Positions 54,288 to 63,606 of a DNA stretch of 64,000 nucleotides are shown here, one piece after another. Origin of the DNA: an uncultured Rubrobacteraceae bacterium (GTDB taxonomy: Bacteria; Actinomycetota; Rubrobacteria; Rubrobacterales; Rubrobacteraceae); NCBI GenBank assembly GCA_902806065.1, contig CADCVE010000060.1, positions 1-64,000 of the forward strand, read 5' to 3'. Numbering within the stretch: position 1 is the first letter of the stretch; the number at the start of each line of letters is the position of its first letter. The position numbers and the translations under genes were made by a program. The notes beneath the pieces are model-generated. The model was not told the DNA's origin. It searched no databases and saw nothing but the letters and a program-made list of their open reading frames with translations.

Positions 54288-55634
54288 ATGGAGCCTAACC
54301 AGTTTCCCACGGCGGTCGGTGAGACCCTCAGCCGTTTGGGTCTAGAGTGGAGACACTCTCTCGCGATGGTCTCGGGCGGGCCTGATTCGGTAGCGATGTT
54401 GCGAGTTCTCGTGGGCCTTGGTGCGAGGCCGCTGGTACTGCATATAGACCATGGGTTGCGTGGTGAGGAGTCGCGGGAGGACGCGGAGTTCGTGCGGGAG
54501 CTGTGCGAGAGACTGGGAGTGTTCTGCGAGGTGCGTCGCATTGCGCTCGACCCCGGTGGGGGCAACCTTCAGGAGAAGGCCCGTGAGGAGCGTTACCGGG
54601 TCGCCCACCAGCTCGCGGATGAGCGTGGGCTCTCTGTGATCTTTTTGGGGCACACGGCCGACGACGTGGCCGAGACGGTACTCATGAACCTGGCGCGCGG
54701 GGCGGGCCTCCGGGGGCTTTCGGGGATACCGCCGGTTCGCGGACGGATAGCGCGGCCCCTGATCGAACGCCACAGGATAGAGATTCTGGGGTACCTGAAG
54801 AGCCTGGACCAACCCTATCGCACAGACCCGACGAACCTCACACTCAAGTACGCTCGCAACCGGGTCCGCCAACAAGTCCTGCCAGTTCTGGAGGACCTCT
54901 ACCCCGGTGCGGCTGGCAATATCGCCAGGAACGCCACGCTACTGCGTGAGGACCTGGAGGCCCTGGAAGGCTTGGCACAGCAGGCGGTCTCCGTGCGCGG
55001 TGAAGAAGTCGTCATACCACTCGACGAGTTCGACAAAATGCCTATCGCCGTGGCGCGATACGCGCTGCGTATCGCCTACTCGAGAGTAGTCCCCGACGCC
55101 CTACCCCTGAACTCCGCCGCCGTCGAAGCCATCCTCAGTATGAGCCGGAAAGCGGGGAGGACGCGGTTGCATCGCCCCTCGCGCGATGTCGAGGTTGCCG
55201 TCCGTTCAGGAAGCGAGGTCTCCTTCTATCGTAAGGGTCGCGGGGCGGAACCTCCCACCGGCGAAGAAGAGGTCCGCGAAGGTGAGGCTTGCTTTGACGG
55301 GTGGCTCGTGACGACGCGGGAGGTTTCGCGGCTGGATCTATTTGATGCCGTGCGGCCGGAGGTGGCTTATCTCGATGCCTCGAAGGGACCTTTCCGGGTG
55401 CGGATGGCGCGGGAGGGGGATAGTATTCGTCCGCTGGGTCTCGGGGGCGAGAAGAAGGTTCTGAGGGCGATGATGGACCGGAAGGTGCCGAAGGACCTGC
55501 GACGGCGGACGCCGGTGATCTTGGATGCGCGGGGTAGAGTGGCCTGGGTGTTTCTGGGAGAGTTGGGTGAGGAGTTCAAGGTAACGCCGGAGACGGAGAG
55601 AGTCTTGCGAATAGAGGTGGAGAAAAACTCGTGA
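54288..55634 (+). CDS. tilS: tRNA(Ile)-lysidine synthetase
   Basis: An enzyme of about 448 residues that modifies the wobble C of tRNA-Ile(CAU) to lysidine. The ATP pyrophosphatase loop is MVSGGPDSVAML, then VLHIDHGLRGEES, LGHTADDVAETVLMNLARG and the C-terminal TilS domain (RMAREGDSIRPLGLGGEKKV). ATG 54288 gives the best N-terminus; TACAAT lies six bases upstream, so the mRNA may be leaderless. Its stop overlaps the hpt start (GTGA), so the pair is coupled, as in many bacteria. Confidence 0.94.
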   Translation: MEPNQFPTAVGETLSRLGLEWRHSLAMVSGGPDSVAMLRVLVGLGARPLVLHIDHGLRGEESREDAEFVRELCERLGVFCEVRRIALDPGGGNLQEKAREERYRVAHQLADERGLSVIFLGHTADDVAETVLMNLARGAGLRGLSGIPPVRGRIARPLIERHRIEILGYLKSLDQPYRTDPTNLTLKYARNRVRQQVLPVLEDLYPGAAGNIARNATLLREDLEALEGLAQQAVSVRGEEVVIPLDEFDKMPIAVARYALRIAYSRVVPDALPLNSAAVEAILSMSRKAGRTRLHRPSRDVEVAVRSGSEVSFYRKGRGAEPPTGEEEVREGEACFDGWLVTTREVSRLDLFDAVRPEVAYLDASKGPFRVRMAREGDSIRPLGLGGEKKVLRAMMDRKVPKDLRRRTPVILDARGRVAWVFLGELGEEFKVTPETERVLRIEVEKNS

Positions 55635-56191
55635 AGATGTCCAGTATGATGCCTGACGTGAGAGAAGTACTCATATCAAACCAGGAGATCCAGGCCAAAG
55701 TGCGCTCGCTGGGGGAGCGCATCACCGAGGACTACGCGGGAGAGAGAATCCTTCTCGTCGGCGTCCTGCGCGGGGCGGTCGTGGTAATGGGAGACCTCAT
55801 GCGCTGCATAGATCTACCGTGCGAGATCGACTTCATGGATATAAGCTCTTACGGGTCCGGGACGAGCAGCAGCGGGGTCGTACGCATCCTCAAGGACCTC
55901 GACGAGGACATCACCGGCAGACACGTCCTTATAGTCGAAGACATCGTGGACACTGGGCTTACGCTCTCCTACCTAAAACGCTCGCTCCTGGCCCGCAAGC
56001 CGGCGTCGCTGGAGATCTGCGCCTTACTCACCAAGCCGTCCCGGCGTAGGGTGCAGTTCGACATCAAGTATCTGGGCTTCGAGGTGCCCGACGAGTTCGT
56101 CGTAGGCTACGGTCTGGACTACGCCGGCGTCTATCGCAACCTCCCGGACATCTGCATCCTCAAAGAAGAGGTCTTCAAAACCGGTTCCTGA
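55631..56191 (+). CDS. hpt: Hypoxanthine phosphoribosyltransferase
   Basis: A 186-residue purine salvage enzyme that makes IMP or GMP from the free base and PRPP. The PRPP-binding motif is VLIVEDIVDTGLTLSYL; VGVLRGAVVVMGDL and the C-terminal LGFEVPDEFVVGYGLDY are also typical. GTG 55631 overlaps the tilS stop by four bases. The tilS-hpt-ftsH order is conserved in Gram-positive bacteria. Confidence 0.95.
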   Translation: MKMSSMMPDVREVLISNQEIQAKVRSLGERITEDYAGERILLVGVLRGAVVVMGDLMRCIDLPCEIDFMDISSYGSGTSSSGVVRILKDLDEDITGRHVLIVEDIVDTGLTLSYLKRSLLARKPASLEICALLTKPSRRRVQFDIKYLGFEVPDEFVVGYGLDYAGVYRNLPDICILKEEVFKTGS

Positions 56192-56301
56192 AGGCTCTCG
56201 AAAGGTGCTGAACGAGCGGATGTCTGTGTGGACACTTCGCGCGGCGGGGCAGGTAGTATACTTTGTTCGTTCCTTAAAGTATCTCAGGAGAGGTAAAACA
56301 G

Positions 56302-58209
56302 TTGGGCAGATTCTTAAGAGGCGGCGCCCTGTACGTCATCTTTCTGGTGATATTCGCTGTCATAATAGTCAACTTTATCCGTGCGGGAAACCCGAACGTC
56401 ACCGAACTCGACTCCCAGGAGTTCCAGCAGGCGATTAACGACCAGGCTTTCGTCATCTCGGAAGACGAGAGCGACAACAACAGGCTTCTGGTAAAGGACG
56501 AGGATCAGACAGTCACTGGACAGTTGCAGCAGTCGGGTGAGGACCCGGAGAACTTCGAGTATCCCTACCCCCAGGAGTACGACATAGCTAGCGACTTTAA
56601 CGAGGCCGACATACCCTTCTATACCGACCCGCAGAACACCGGGTTCTGGCTCGGGCTGCTCGGCACGCTCGGTCCGCTCTTGATCTTCCTCCTGCTCTTC
56701 CTCTTTTTGATGAGCAGCATGCAGGGCAGCGGCAACCGGGTGATGAGCTTCGGTAAGAGCAAGGCTCGCCGCATGACCAAGGACGCCCCCAAGGTTACCT
56801 TCGCCGACGTCGCCGGCGCCAACGAAGCCGTTCAGGAACTCACCGAGATCAAAGAGTTCCTGGAGTCCCCCCAGAAGTTCCAGCGCCTCGGCGCTCGTAT
56901 TCCTAAGGGTGCGCTGTTGGTAGGCCCTCCGGGTACGGGTAAGACGCTGCTTGCTCGCGCGGTGGCCGGTGAGGCGGGGGTGCCGTTCTTCAGCATCTCG
57001 GGCTCGGACTTCGTGGAGATGTTCGTTGGCGTGGGCGCCAGCCGCGTGCGCGACCTCTTCGAGCAGGCCAAGCAAAACTCCCCGTGCATCATCTTCATGG
57101 ACGAGATCGACGCGGTTGGACGGCAGCGTGGGGCTGGTCTCGGTGGTGGACACGACGAGCGGGAGCAGACGCTCAACCAACTCCTCGTGGAGATGGACGG
57201 TTTTGACGTGAAGGGTGGGATCATCATGATCGCCGCTACCAACCGCCCGGACATCCTCGACCCGGCACTCCTGAGGCCCGGACGTTTCGACAGGCAAATC
57301 GTGGTGGACCGGCCCGACCTTCCGGGTCGGGAGAAGATCCTGGAGGTCCACACGAGGGGCAAGCCGCTTGGCAAAGACGTAAACGTAGCGACCCTCGCTC
57401 GTTCCACGCCTGGCTTCACCGGTGCGGATCTCGCGAACCTCGTCAACGAGGCGGCGCTGCTCGCGGCGCGGCACAACAAGGATCAGGTAGACCAGTCCGA
57501 GATGGAAGAGGCCATAGACCGGGTCATCGCCGGTCCCGAGCGCAAGACGCGCCTCATCTCCGTCAAGGAGAAGGAGATCACCGCCTTCCACGAGGCCGGT
57601 CACGCCATCGTCGGTGCCCTCCTGGCCGACGCGGACCCGATACACAAGATCTCCATAATCCCACGTGGCCAGGCTCTCGGAGTCACGATGAGCCTGCCGA
57701 CCGAGGACCGGTTTATGATGAGCCGCGGAGAGCTTATGGCGCAGCTCGCGATGATGCTAGGCGGGCGCGCTGCGGAGCGTGTGATCTTCGACGAGATCAC
57801 CACCGGGGCCTCTAACGACCTCGAACGTGTTACGCAGACCGCCAAGCAGATGGTCACGAGGTACGGGATGAGCGAGAAGCTCGGCCCGATGGCGCTCGGA
57901 CACTCCAACGGGCAGGTCTTCATGGGCCGCGACTTCAACGCCCAGCCGGACTACTCCGACGAGATCGCGTTCCAGATCGACAAGGAGATAAGGCGCATCG
58001 TGGACGAGTCCTACGACACCGCCGAAGACTTGCTCATTCGTAACCGGCGGCTGGTGGACAAGCTGGCCAGCGACCTGATCGAATACGAAACCGTCGACTC
58101 CAAGCACCTCGCCCGCCTTGTCGACGAATACGCTGTGGACAGAGTCTCACCCGAGAGAGCGCTCCCCAACCAGGACGGCCACCCTCGCGGTAACGAGTAC
58201 CTGGACTAA
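56302..58209 (+). CDS. ftsH: ATP-dependent zinc metalloprotease FtsH
   Basis: The 635-residue membrane protease has two membrane helices (about residues 8-27 and 112-140) flanking an extracytoplasmic domain, an AAA+ ATPase domain (Walker [17 protein letters not shown], Walker [36 protein letters not shown]) and the zinc protease domain with [10 protein letters not shown] and the third ligand Asp in [12 protein letters not shown]. It degrades unfolded and unstable membrane or cytoplasmic proteins. TTG 56302 has AGGAGAGG upstream. Its stop is directly followed by the folP start. Confidence 0.97.
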   Translation: MGRFLRGGALYVIFLVIFAVIIVNFIRAGNPNVTELDSQEFQQAINDQAFVISEDESDNNRLLVKDEDQTVTGQLQQSGEDPENFEYPYPQEYDIASDFNEADIPFYTDPQNTGFWLGLLGTLGPLLIFLLLFLFLMSSMQGSGNRVMSFGKSKARRMTKDAPKVTFADVAGANEAVQELTEIKEFLESPQKFQRLGARIPKGALLVGPPGTGKTLLARAVAGEAGVPFFSISGSDFVEMFVGVGASRVRDLFEQAKQNSPCIIFMDEIDAVGRQRGAGLGGGHDEREQTLNQLLVEMDGFDVKGGIIMIAATNRPDILDPALLRPGRFDRQIVVDRPDLPGREKILEVHTRGKPLGKDVNVATLARSTPGFTGADLANLVNEAALLAARHNKDQVDQSEMEEAIDRVIAGPERKTRLISVKEKEITAFHEAGHAIVGALLADADPIHKISIIPRGQALGVTMSLPTEDRFMMSRGELMAQLAMMLGGRAAERVIFDEITTGASNDLERVTQTAKQMVTRYGMSEKLGPMALGHSNGQVFMGRDFNAQPDYSDEIAFQIDKEIRRIVDESYDTAEDLLIRNRRLVDKLASDLIEYETVDSKHLARLVDEYAVDRVSPERALPNQDGHPRGNEYLD

Positions 58210-59076
58210 ATGAACCACGGACCCACAGCGGTCCACGGAGATACAGGGGTCGGGCGCCTTACAGGCCCCGGCCCCGTTCTCATGGGTATCCTGAACGTAA
58301 CTCCCGACTCCTTCTCCGACGGCGGAGACTTCCTTGCCGTGGACACGGCCATAGCCCAGGCCGGGAAGATGCTGGACGAGGGAGCACAGGTAATAGACGT
58401 CGGCGGTGAATCCACGCGGCCTGGCTCGGACCCGGTCAGTCCCGAAGAGGAGTTGCGCCGGGTGATACCAGTAGTACGAGGCATCCTGGAGGCCCGCCCT
58501 GAAGCCATCGTCTCGATAGACACCTACCGGGCCTCGACCGCGGAAGCTGCCCTCGACGCCGGGGCACTTGTCGTCAACGACGTCACCGCGCTCCGCGGCG
58601 ACCTGAGAATGGCTGATCTGATAGCTGATAGGGGATGCCGGATCGTCCTCATGCACATGCTCGGTGAGCCGAAGACCATGCAGCAAGACCCGCGTTACGA
58701 AGACGTAGTACGCGAAGTCCGGGACTTCCTCGCGAGCAGGGCGGAGCGCGCGATACGGGCCGGAGTACAAGAGGAGAATATCATCCTCGACCCCGGCATT
58801 GGTTTTGGTAAGACCCTTCAACATAACTTACAGCTCCTGAACGGCCTCGGTGATCTTGTCAAACTTGGTTTCCCCGTGCTCGTTGGGGCCTCACGTAAGG
58901 GTTTCCTTGGCAAGCTCACCGGCACCAAGGGCTCCAACGGCACCAGAGATCGTCTTTTCGGGACGGTGGCGACGAGCGTCATAGCCTATGAGCGGGGGGC
59001 GAGGCTCTTTCGCGTACACGACGTCCGGGCCAACAAGGAGGCACTCGAGGTGGCGGCGGCCGTTCAGCGAGCTTAG
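58210..59076 (+). CDS. folP: Dihydropteroate synthase
   Basis: The 288-residue enzyme condenses dihydropterin pyrophosphate with p-aminobenzoate, the sulfonamide target. Motifs: MGILNVTPDSFSDGG, VIDVGGESTRPGSDPVS, VSIDTYRA, NDVTAL, DPGIGFGKTLQHNL and VGASRKGFLG. The start ATG follows the ftsH stop without a gap, so translation is coupled. FolE, usually upstream in actinobacteria, is not here. The fused ClpN-FolB gene follows after 71 bases. Confidence 0.95.
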   Translation: MNHGPTAVHGDTGVGRLTGPGPVLMGILNVTPDSFSDGGDFLAVDTAIAQAGKMLDEGAQVIDVGGESTRPGSDPVSPEEELRRVIPVVRGILEARPEAIVSIDTYRASTAEAALDAGALVVNDVTALRGDLRMADLIADRGCRIVLMHMLGEPKTMQQDPRYEDVVREVRDFLASRAERAIRAGVQEENIILDPGIGFGKTLQHNLQLLNGLGDLVKLGFPVLVGASRKGFLGKLTGTKGSNGTRDRLFGTVATSVIAYERGARLFRVHDVRANKEALEVAAAVQRA

Positions 59077-59147
59077 TAAGCTTCTTCTCTTAGTTGTTTG
59101 CGAGAATGCTGCAAGCTCAAGGGCTGCCAGAGAGGAGGTCTCGTCGA

Positions 59148-59975
59148 ATGTTCGAACGGTTTACCGAACGGGCCCGTAAAGCGATAGTGCTGGCCCAGGA
59201 AGAAGCTCGGCGCCTCAACCACGGCTATGTTGGTACCGAGCACCTGCTTCTCGGTCTTCTCCGCCAGGAAGAGGGCGTGGCTGCTCGCACTCTGAACTCC
59301 CTCGGTGTCACTCTAAAAGAGGCGCGCGAGCAGATAGAGAGCATGGTCGGGCGTGGTGAGGAGGGGACGGCAGACCAGCCGCCGTTCACCCCCCGCTCGA
59401 AGAAAGTTCTCGAGTTCGCTCTGAGGGAAGCGGTGCAGTTCGAGGACGCCTACGCCGGTGCCGGACACATCCTGCTTTCGCTGGTCAAGGAGACGAACGG
59501 CACTGCAGCTATCGCACTGTCACATCTCGGCGTCACTCCCGAAGAGGCGAGTGTGGAGATTACACAGAGGCTCACTGTTGCTGACCCCGAGGATTCGGCG
59601 TACGCACGAAGCTTACGAGCGAGCGTGGTCAGGGCGCGCGTGGAGGGACTGCTGGTCCATACACGCTGCGGTGTTACGGACGAGGAACGAGCCTTGCCCC
59701 AGGCTCTGCGTGTGGATCTGGAGTATATGTACCGGGCTGGAGAAGGAGATGAGATCGAGGAGACCGTGGACTACGGAGCTGTTCTCCAGAACGTAGCCGG
59801 GCTGCTGGAGCGAGAGGAGTTCCGTCTGCTGGAGACGGGGATGCGGAGGGTGGGAGGGCACGTTTTGGAGGGTTTCCCCGCGATATTGGAGGCTACCGTG
59901 CGTGTCACCAAGCTAAACGTTCCGGTAGCCCGAGTGGTCTCCGGGGTCTCGGTCGAGGCGACCTTCCGCCGGTGA
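59148..59975 (+). CDS. folB: Clp N-domain fused to dihydroneopterin aldolase (FolB)
   Basis: Start at ATG 59148, with AGAGGAGG about eight bases upstream; it gives the ClpC-like N-terminus MFERFTERARKAIVLAQEEA. Residues 1-145 are a complete double Clp_N domain (repeat 1 about 5-68, repeat 2 about 80-143: FTPRSKKVLEFALREAVQFE). Residues 161-275 are FolB: GVTDEERALPQALRVDLEYM, ETVDYGAVLQNVAGLLEREE, FRLLETG and VTKLNVPVARV with the conserved catalytic Tyr209, Glu229 and Lys255. FolB cleaves dihydroneopterin to hydroxymethyl-dihydropterin. No AAA+ module follows. Over 86 residues I count 67 identities to the start of clpC at 63741. It overlaps folK by four bases, so the FolB part is in its normal operon position. 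Confidence 0.95.
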   Translation: MFERFTERARKAIVLAQEEARRLNHGYVGTEHLLLGLLRQEEGVAARTLNSLGVTLKEAREQIESMVGRGEEGTADQPPFTPRSKKVLEFALREAVQFEDAYAGAGHILLSLVKETNGTAAIALSHLGVTPEEASVEITQRLTVADPEDSAYARSLRASVVRARVEGLLVHTRCGVTDEERALPQALRVDLEYMYRAGEGDEIEETVDYGAVLQNVAGLLEREEFRLLETGMRRVGGHVLEGFPAILEATVRVTKLNVPVARVVSGVSVEATFRR

Positions 59976-60469
59976 AGCGGGTTTTCCTGAGCCTGGGTGG
60001 CAACCTTGGAGACCGGCTGGGATATCTGCGGGCGGCAGCCGGGGCGCTCGGGCGGGGACCGGCTTTGGTAGTGCGTGGGGTCTCCAAGGTTTATGAGACG
60101 GCGCCGGTGGAGGTGGAGGGGGAGCAGCCGGATTATCTGAACTGTGTCGTAGAGGTGGAGTGTGGCCTCTCGGCAGTCGAGCTTCTACGTTACTGTCAGG
60201 GTGTGGAGGTGGTGCTTGGGCGTGTTGGGAAGGGGGAGAGTCTCCCGAGGACGGTGGACGTTGACGTGTTGCTCTTCGGGCAAGAGGTTATCGACTCGCT
60301 GGACCTCGTGGTACCGCATCCGGGGGTGTTGCGGGCGTTCAACCTCAGGGGCATCGCGGATCTTGGCCCGGAGGTGTATATTCCCGGGCTTGGAGTAGCC
60401 GGTGAGCTATTGATGGAGGCCGATTTGGACGGGGTCTGGGAGTTTGGGGAGGTTGGAGAGATTTGCTGA
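59972..60469 (+). CDS. folK: Hydroxymethyl-dihydropterin pyrophosphokinase (divergent)
   Basis: The 165-residue protein starts at GTG 59972, overlapping the folB stop. FolK family features: FLSLGGNLGDRLGYLRAAAG, VSKVYETAPVEVEGEQPDYLN and PRTVDVDVLLFGQEV, the metal-binding DxD. The substrate loop is atypical: HPGVLRAFNLRG in place of HPRxxERAFVL, and the usual GPR before TLDID is reduced to LPR. Position between folB and coaX supports the assignment. Activity may be altered but the ATP/metal site is kept. Confidence 0.88.
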   Translation: MKRVFLSLGGNLGDRLGYLRAAAGALGRGPALVVRGVSKVYETAPVEVEGEQPDYLNCVVEVECGLSAVELLRYCQGVEVVLGRVGKGESLPRTVDVDVLLFGQEVIDSLDLVVPHPGVLRAFNLRGIADLGPEVYIPGLGVAGELLMEADLDGVWEFGEVGEIC

Positions 60470-61245
60470 TGGCGGCGGACGTTGGGAACACGCAGACTGT
60501 CGTCGGGCTCTTCGACGGGGAGGAGTTGCGGGGGCGGTGGAGGCTGGCGACTGAGGCGCATCGTACCGCTGACGAGTTGGCGGTGGTCTTTACGGGGATG
60601 TTGAACTTGCGCGGGTTCGGGTTGGGCGAGGTGGAGGCTTTGATCTCGTCGAGCGTGGTGCCGGGGCTTACCCGTTCGTACAAGAACCTGGCCGAGGAGA
60701 TCCTCGGGGTCCCGTTCTACACGGTGACGTCGCGGATGAAGACCGGCATCGACAACCGCTACGATGATCCTGAGTCCGTTGGTGCTGACCGCATCGTCAA
60801 CGCCGTTGCGACAGGGCACTATTACGGGTTCCCGGCGATTATCGTGGATATTGGGACGGCGACCACGGTCGAGGCCGTGAACGCCGAGGGACGTTACCTC
60901 GGAGGCGCTATCCTCACGGGTCTCAACGTCGCGCTGGACGCCCTGGTCTCTCACACCGCCAAGCTGCCTAGCGTTGACCTTGAAGATGCCCCGCCCAGAG
61001 CCATTGCCACCAACACTCCCGACTCCATCCGCAGCGGCTTCATCTATGGCTACGCTGGAGCGATAGACGCTCTGATCCGGCGCTTCAGAGCCGAACTGGG
61101 AGAGGTGGGACCCACCTCGGACCTCCGCGTGGTCGCCACCGGCGGTCCGGCTCCCACCATAGTCCGACACTGTAGAGAGATAGAAGACCTCGACCTGGAC
61201 CTCACGCTCAAGGGTCTGTGCGTCCTCTACGAAATGAACGTGTAA
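60469..61245 (+). CDS. coaX: Type III pantothenate kinase
   Basis: The 258-residue ASKHA-fold kinase phosphorylates pantothenate, the first CoA step. Motifs: MAADVGNTQTVVGLFDG (phosphate 1), VGADRIVNAVA with the catalytic Asp, VDIGTATTVEAVN and GGAILTGLNVALDAL. ATG 60469 overlaps the folK stop (TGATG); an upstream TTG in frame is less likely. It closes the ftsH-folP-folB-folK-coaX run; 187 bases follow before greA. Confidence 0.94.
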   Translation: MAADVGNTQTVVGLFDGEELRGRWRLATEAHRTADELAVVFTGMLNLRGFGLGEVEALISSSVVPGLTRSYKNLAEEILGVPFYTVTSRMKTGIDNRYDDPESVGADRIVNAVATGHYYGFPAIIVDIGTATTVEAVNAEGRYLGGAILTGLNVALDALVSHTAKLPSVDLEDAPPRAIATNTPDSIRSGFIYGYAGAIDALIRRFRAELGEVGPTSDLRVVATGGPAPTIVRHCREIEDLDLDLTLKGLCVLYEMNV

Positions 61246-61392
61246 GTTGGCATCACTGCAGCGTCTAGCTGAATGCCAATCGCTAAAATGCGAGAGTCTG
61301 CACTCGATAAAGCACTACCAATTCAGCCGTGTTGCTCCCACGCCGCAGGCGTTCCCGGCCAGAGAGATGCTGAGTGCTGATAGCTCCTCTCG

Positions 61393-61421
61393 TTGACACC
61401 TTTGTAGCCCGCCCTTATACT
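61393..61421 (+). promoter_or_regulatory. Consensus promoter of greA, implying a near-leaderless mRNA
   Basis: TTGACA (61393-61398), 17 bases, TATACT (61416-61421). The greA ATG starts at 61432, ten bases after the -10 element, so the transcript would have at most a few untranslated bases. Confidence 0.85.
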
Positions 61422-61431
61422 CTTCCGGCTT

Positions 61432-61917
61432 ATGACAGACAAGAATCAGGAGCTCGTTACCCAGGAGGGTTTGGAGAAGCTCCAAGAAGAATTTAGGCAT
61501 CTTACGGAGGACCGGCGGCGAGAGATCGCCGACCGCATCCGCCAGGCCAGGGAGTTCGGGGACATCTCCGAAAACTCCGAGTACGACGACGCCAAGAATG
61601 AGCAGTACCTTTTAGAGCGCCGGATCAGCGAGATCCAGCGCCGTCTGAGGAACTCGAAGGTCGTAACCCCGGCTATTACGGAGACCGGCGCGGTGGACCT
61701 TGGTACCCGCGTGACTCTCAGGGTGGTCGGCAAGGACGAGGAGCGGACCTTCCAGATCGTCGGCGCGAACGAATCGGACCCCGGTAGCGGTAAGCTCTCT
61801 CACGCCTCGCCCGTGGGCCGCGCCATTCTCAAGCGCCGGGTTGGAGAGAAGGTTATGGTCTCCACGCCCCGCGGCGCGACCGAGTACGAGATCATCAACA
61901 TAGAAGCCGCGAGCTAG
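61432..61917 (+). CDS. greA: Transcription elongation factor GreA
   Basis: The 161-residue factor rescues backtracked RNA polymerase by stimulating cleavage. The N-terminal coiled coil carries GDISENSEYDDAKNEQ with the tip acids, and the C-terminal FKBP-like domain has SHASPVGRAILKRRVGEKVM and TPRGATEYEIINIE. ATG 61432 is the only sensible start. No ribosome site is possible if transcription begins at the consensus promoter, suggesting leaderless translation, which is common in actinobacteria. Precedes lysS by 65 bases. Confidence 0.96.
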   Translation: MTDKNQELVTQEGLEKLQEEFRHLTEDRRREIADRIRQAREFGDISENSEYDDAKNEQYLLERRISEIQRRLRNSKVVTPAITETGAVDLGTRVTLRVVGKDEERTFQIVGANESDPGSGKLSHASPVGRAILKRRVGEKVMVSTPRGATEYEIINIEAAS

Positions 61918-61982
61918 CAGCAGGGGCGGAGTTGTCCCCTAGTTAGCTCGTGTATCATCGTTCGCGATTTATGGAGTAGCGT

Positions 61983-63479
61983 GTGAGTAGCAACCTTTTT
62001 ATTCCCCCCTGGGCCGAGCAGGTCGCGGAGCAACTCGGCACGGGGCCTCACGTGGTGGTCACCGGGATCAGTCCCTCCGGCAATATCCACGCTGGTAACC
62101 TGCGCGAAGTCCTGGTAGCTGAAGCAGTTGCAAATGCCCTCAAGGCCCGTGGCCTGGAAGTGCGCTTCGTCTTCCACGCAGACACCATAGACCCGCTGCG
62201 GAAGATAGCACCAGGCATCCCGGCAGATTACAAGAGCTATATAGGCCATAGCCTCTCTCGTGTCCCGGACCCTGAGGGCTGTCACGACTCCTATGCCGAG
62301 CACTTCCTGAGTCCGTTCGAAGAGACCTTGAAACGGATGGAGATGCACGTCGAAGTACTGCGCTCGCACGAGCTTTACGAGGATGGCTTCTACACAGAGG
62401 TAACGCGGGAGGCCATCGAGCACACCGAAGCCCTCCGGCGAATCCTGCAGGAGGTCAGCGGGCGGGAGATGCCCAAGCACTGGTCGCCGTACCTGCCGCG
62501 GGCGGGTTCGGGGCAGGTCGTGGGAGCGAGGGTACTCGAGCACCTGCCCGGGGAGAACAAGGTCGTCTTCGCTGATGAGGATGGGTGGGAGGAGGTCGCC
62601 GACTACGGGCGCGGCGAGGGGAAGCTGGGTTGGCGGGTGGAGCTTGCGGCGCGATGGAAGGCTCTGGGTGCGACGTTCGAGCCGTTCGGCAAGGATCACA
62701 CGAGTCGTGGCGGCTCGACCGACACGGCCGACCGGATGGCTGAGGAAGTCTTTCGTTATCCGGTCCCCGGACGCTATGAGTATGAGTGGATCCAGATAAA
62801 AGGCAAGGGCGCGATGAGTAGCTCCAAGGGAATAGTCCTCCTGCCCCAGGAGATGTTGGAGATCATGCCGCCCGACGCCCTGCGGCGGCTCATCCTCGGT
62901 CGCGACCCCGCCCGTGCCCTCGACCTGGACCTCGGCGCGGGATTTCCCCGCTTCATGGACGAGTACAGAGCGGAAGTGGAACCCTATCCTGTGCCCTTCG
63001 CTCACCTCGTCACCGTGGCCCAGACCGTAGGCGGCGAGCCGGAGAAGGCCGCCGTGATGCTCCGCCGTGGCGGATACGAGGAGGCTGCGAGTGACCTTGC
63101 GGAGCTCCGCCGGGACCTGGCCTATGCCCGCAACTGGGCCGAAAAGTGGGCCCCGGAGTCTTACCGCTTCGGGGTGCGCGAAGAAGTGCCGCTGGAGGTA
63201 GCGAACCTGGACGCGGAGCAGCGGACATATCTCGCCGCAGTCGCTGGTAGGCTGGAAGATGGGATGGATGGGGAAGCCACACAGGATCTTCTGTACTCGA
63301 CGGCCGTCGAACTCGGGCTGAAGCCGAAGACTGCCTTTGGCGCTTTATACACGACCCTTCTCGGCAAGAAGAGCGGTCCGAAAGCTGGTTCCTTTGTCGC
63401 TGGTCTGGACACGGATTTCGTGCGGGAGCGCTTCCGCCATGTGTCAGGGCTCACGACCGCTGGCGAGGTCGAGGACTAA
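61983..63479 (+). CDS. lysS: Class I lysyl-tRNA synthetase
   Basis: The 498-residue enzyme charges tRNA-Lys. It is the class I form: HIGH-like SGNIHAGN in the Rossmann fold (about residues 31-40) and KMSKS-like GAMSSSKG (about 277-284), with class I LysRS sequence GKDHTSRGGSTDTADRMAEE. Most bacteria use the unrelated class II enzyme; class I LysRS is typical of archaea and a few bacterial groups, so it is a taxonomic marker. GTG 61983 has GGAG about seven bases upstream. It may be cotranscribed with greA. Confidence 0.95.
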   Translation: MSSNLFIPPWAEQVAEQLGTGPHVVVTGISPSGNIHAGNLREVLVAEAVANALKARGLEVRFVFHADTIDPLRKIAPGIPADYKSYIGHSLSRVPDPEGCHDSYAEHFLSPFEETLKRMEMHVEVLRSHELYEDGFYTEVTREAIEHTEALRRILQEVSGREMPKHWSPYLPRAGSGQVVGARVLEHLPGENKVVFADEDGWEEVADYGRGEGKLGWRVELAARWKALGATFEPFGKDHTSRGGSTDTADRMAEEVFRYPVPGRYEYEWIQIKGKGAMSSSKGIVLLPQEMLEIMPPDALRRLILGRDPARALDLDLGAGFPRFMDEYRAEVEPYPVPFAHLVTVAQTVGGEPEKAAVMLRRGGYEEAASDLAELRRDLAYARNWAEKWAPESYRFGVREEVPLEVANLDAEQRTYLAAVAGRLEDGMDGEATQDLLYSTAVELGLKPKTAFGALYTTLLGKKSGPKAGSFVAGLDTDFVRERFRHVSGLTTAGEVED

Positions 63480-63606
63480 GATACTGCTTGGGTCTCTGCG
63501 TGGTGTCTAGATATAGTGGTAGAGCCACGGCGTTGCGCTAAACGCGTACTTTTATGGGCAGAACCTTTGTATACTCACGGTAGGCAGCACTCGGGAGAAG
63601 GTATCT

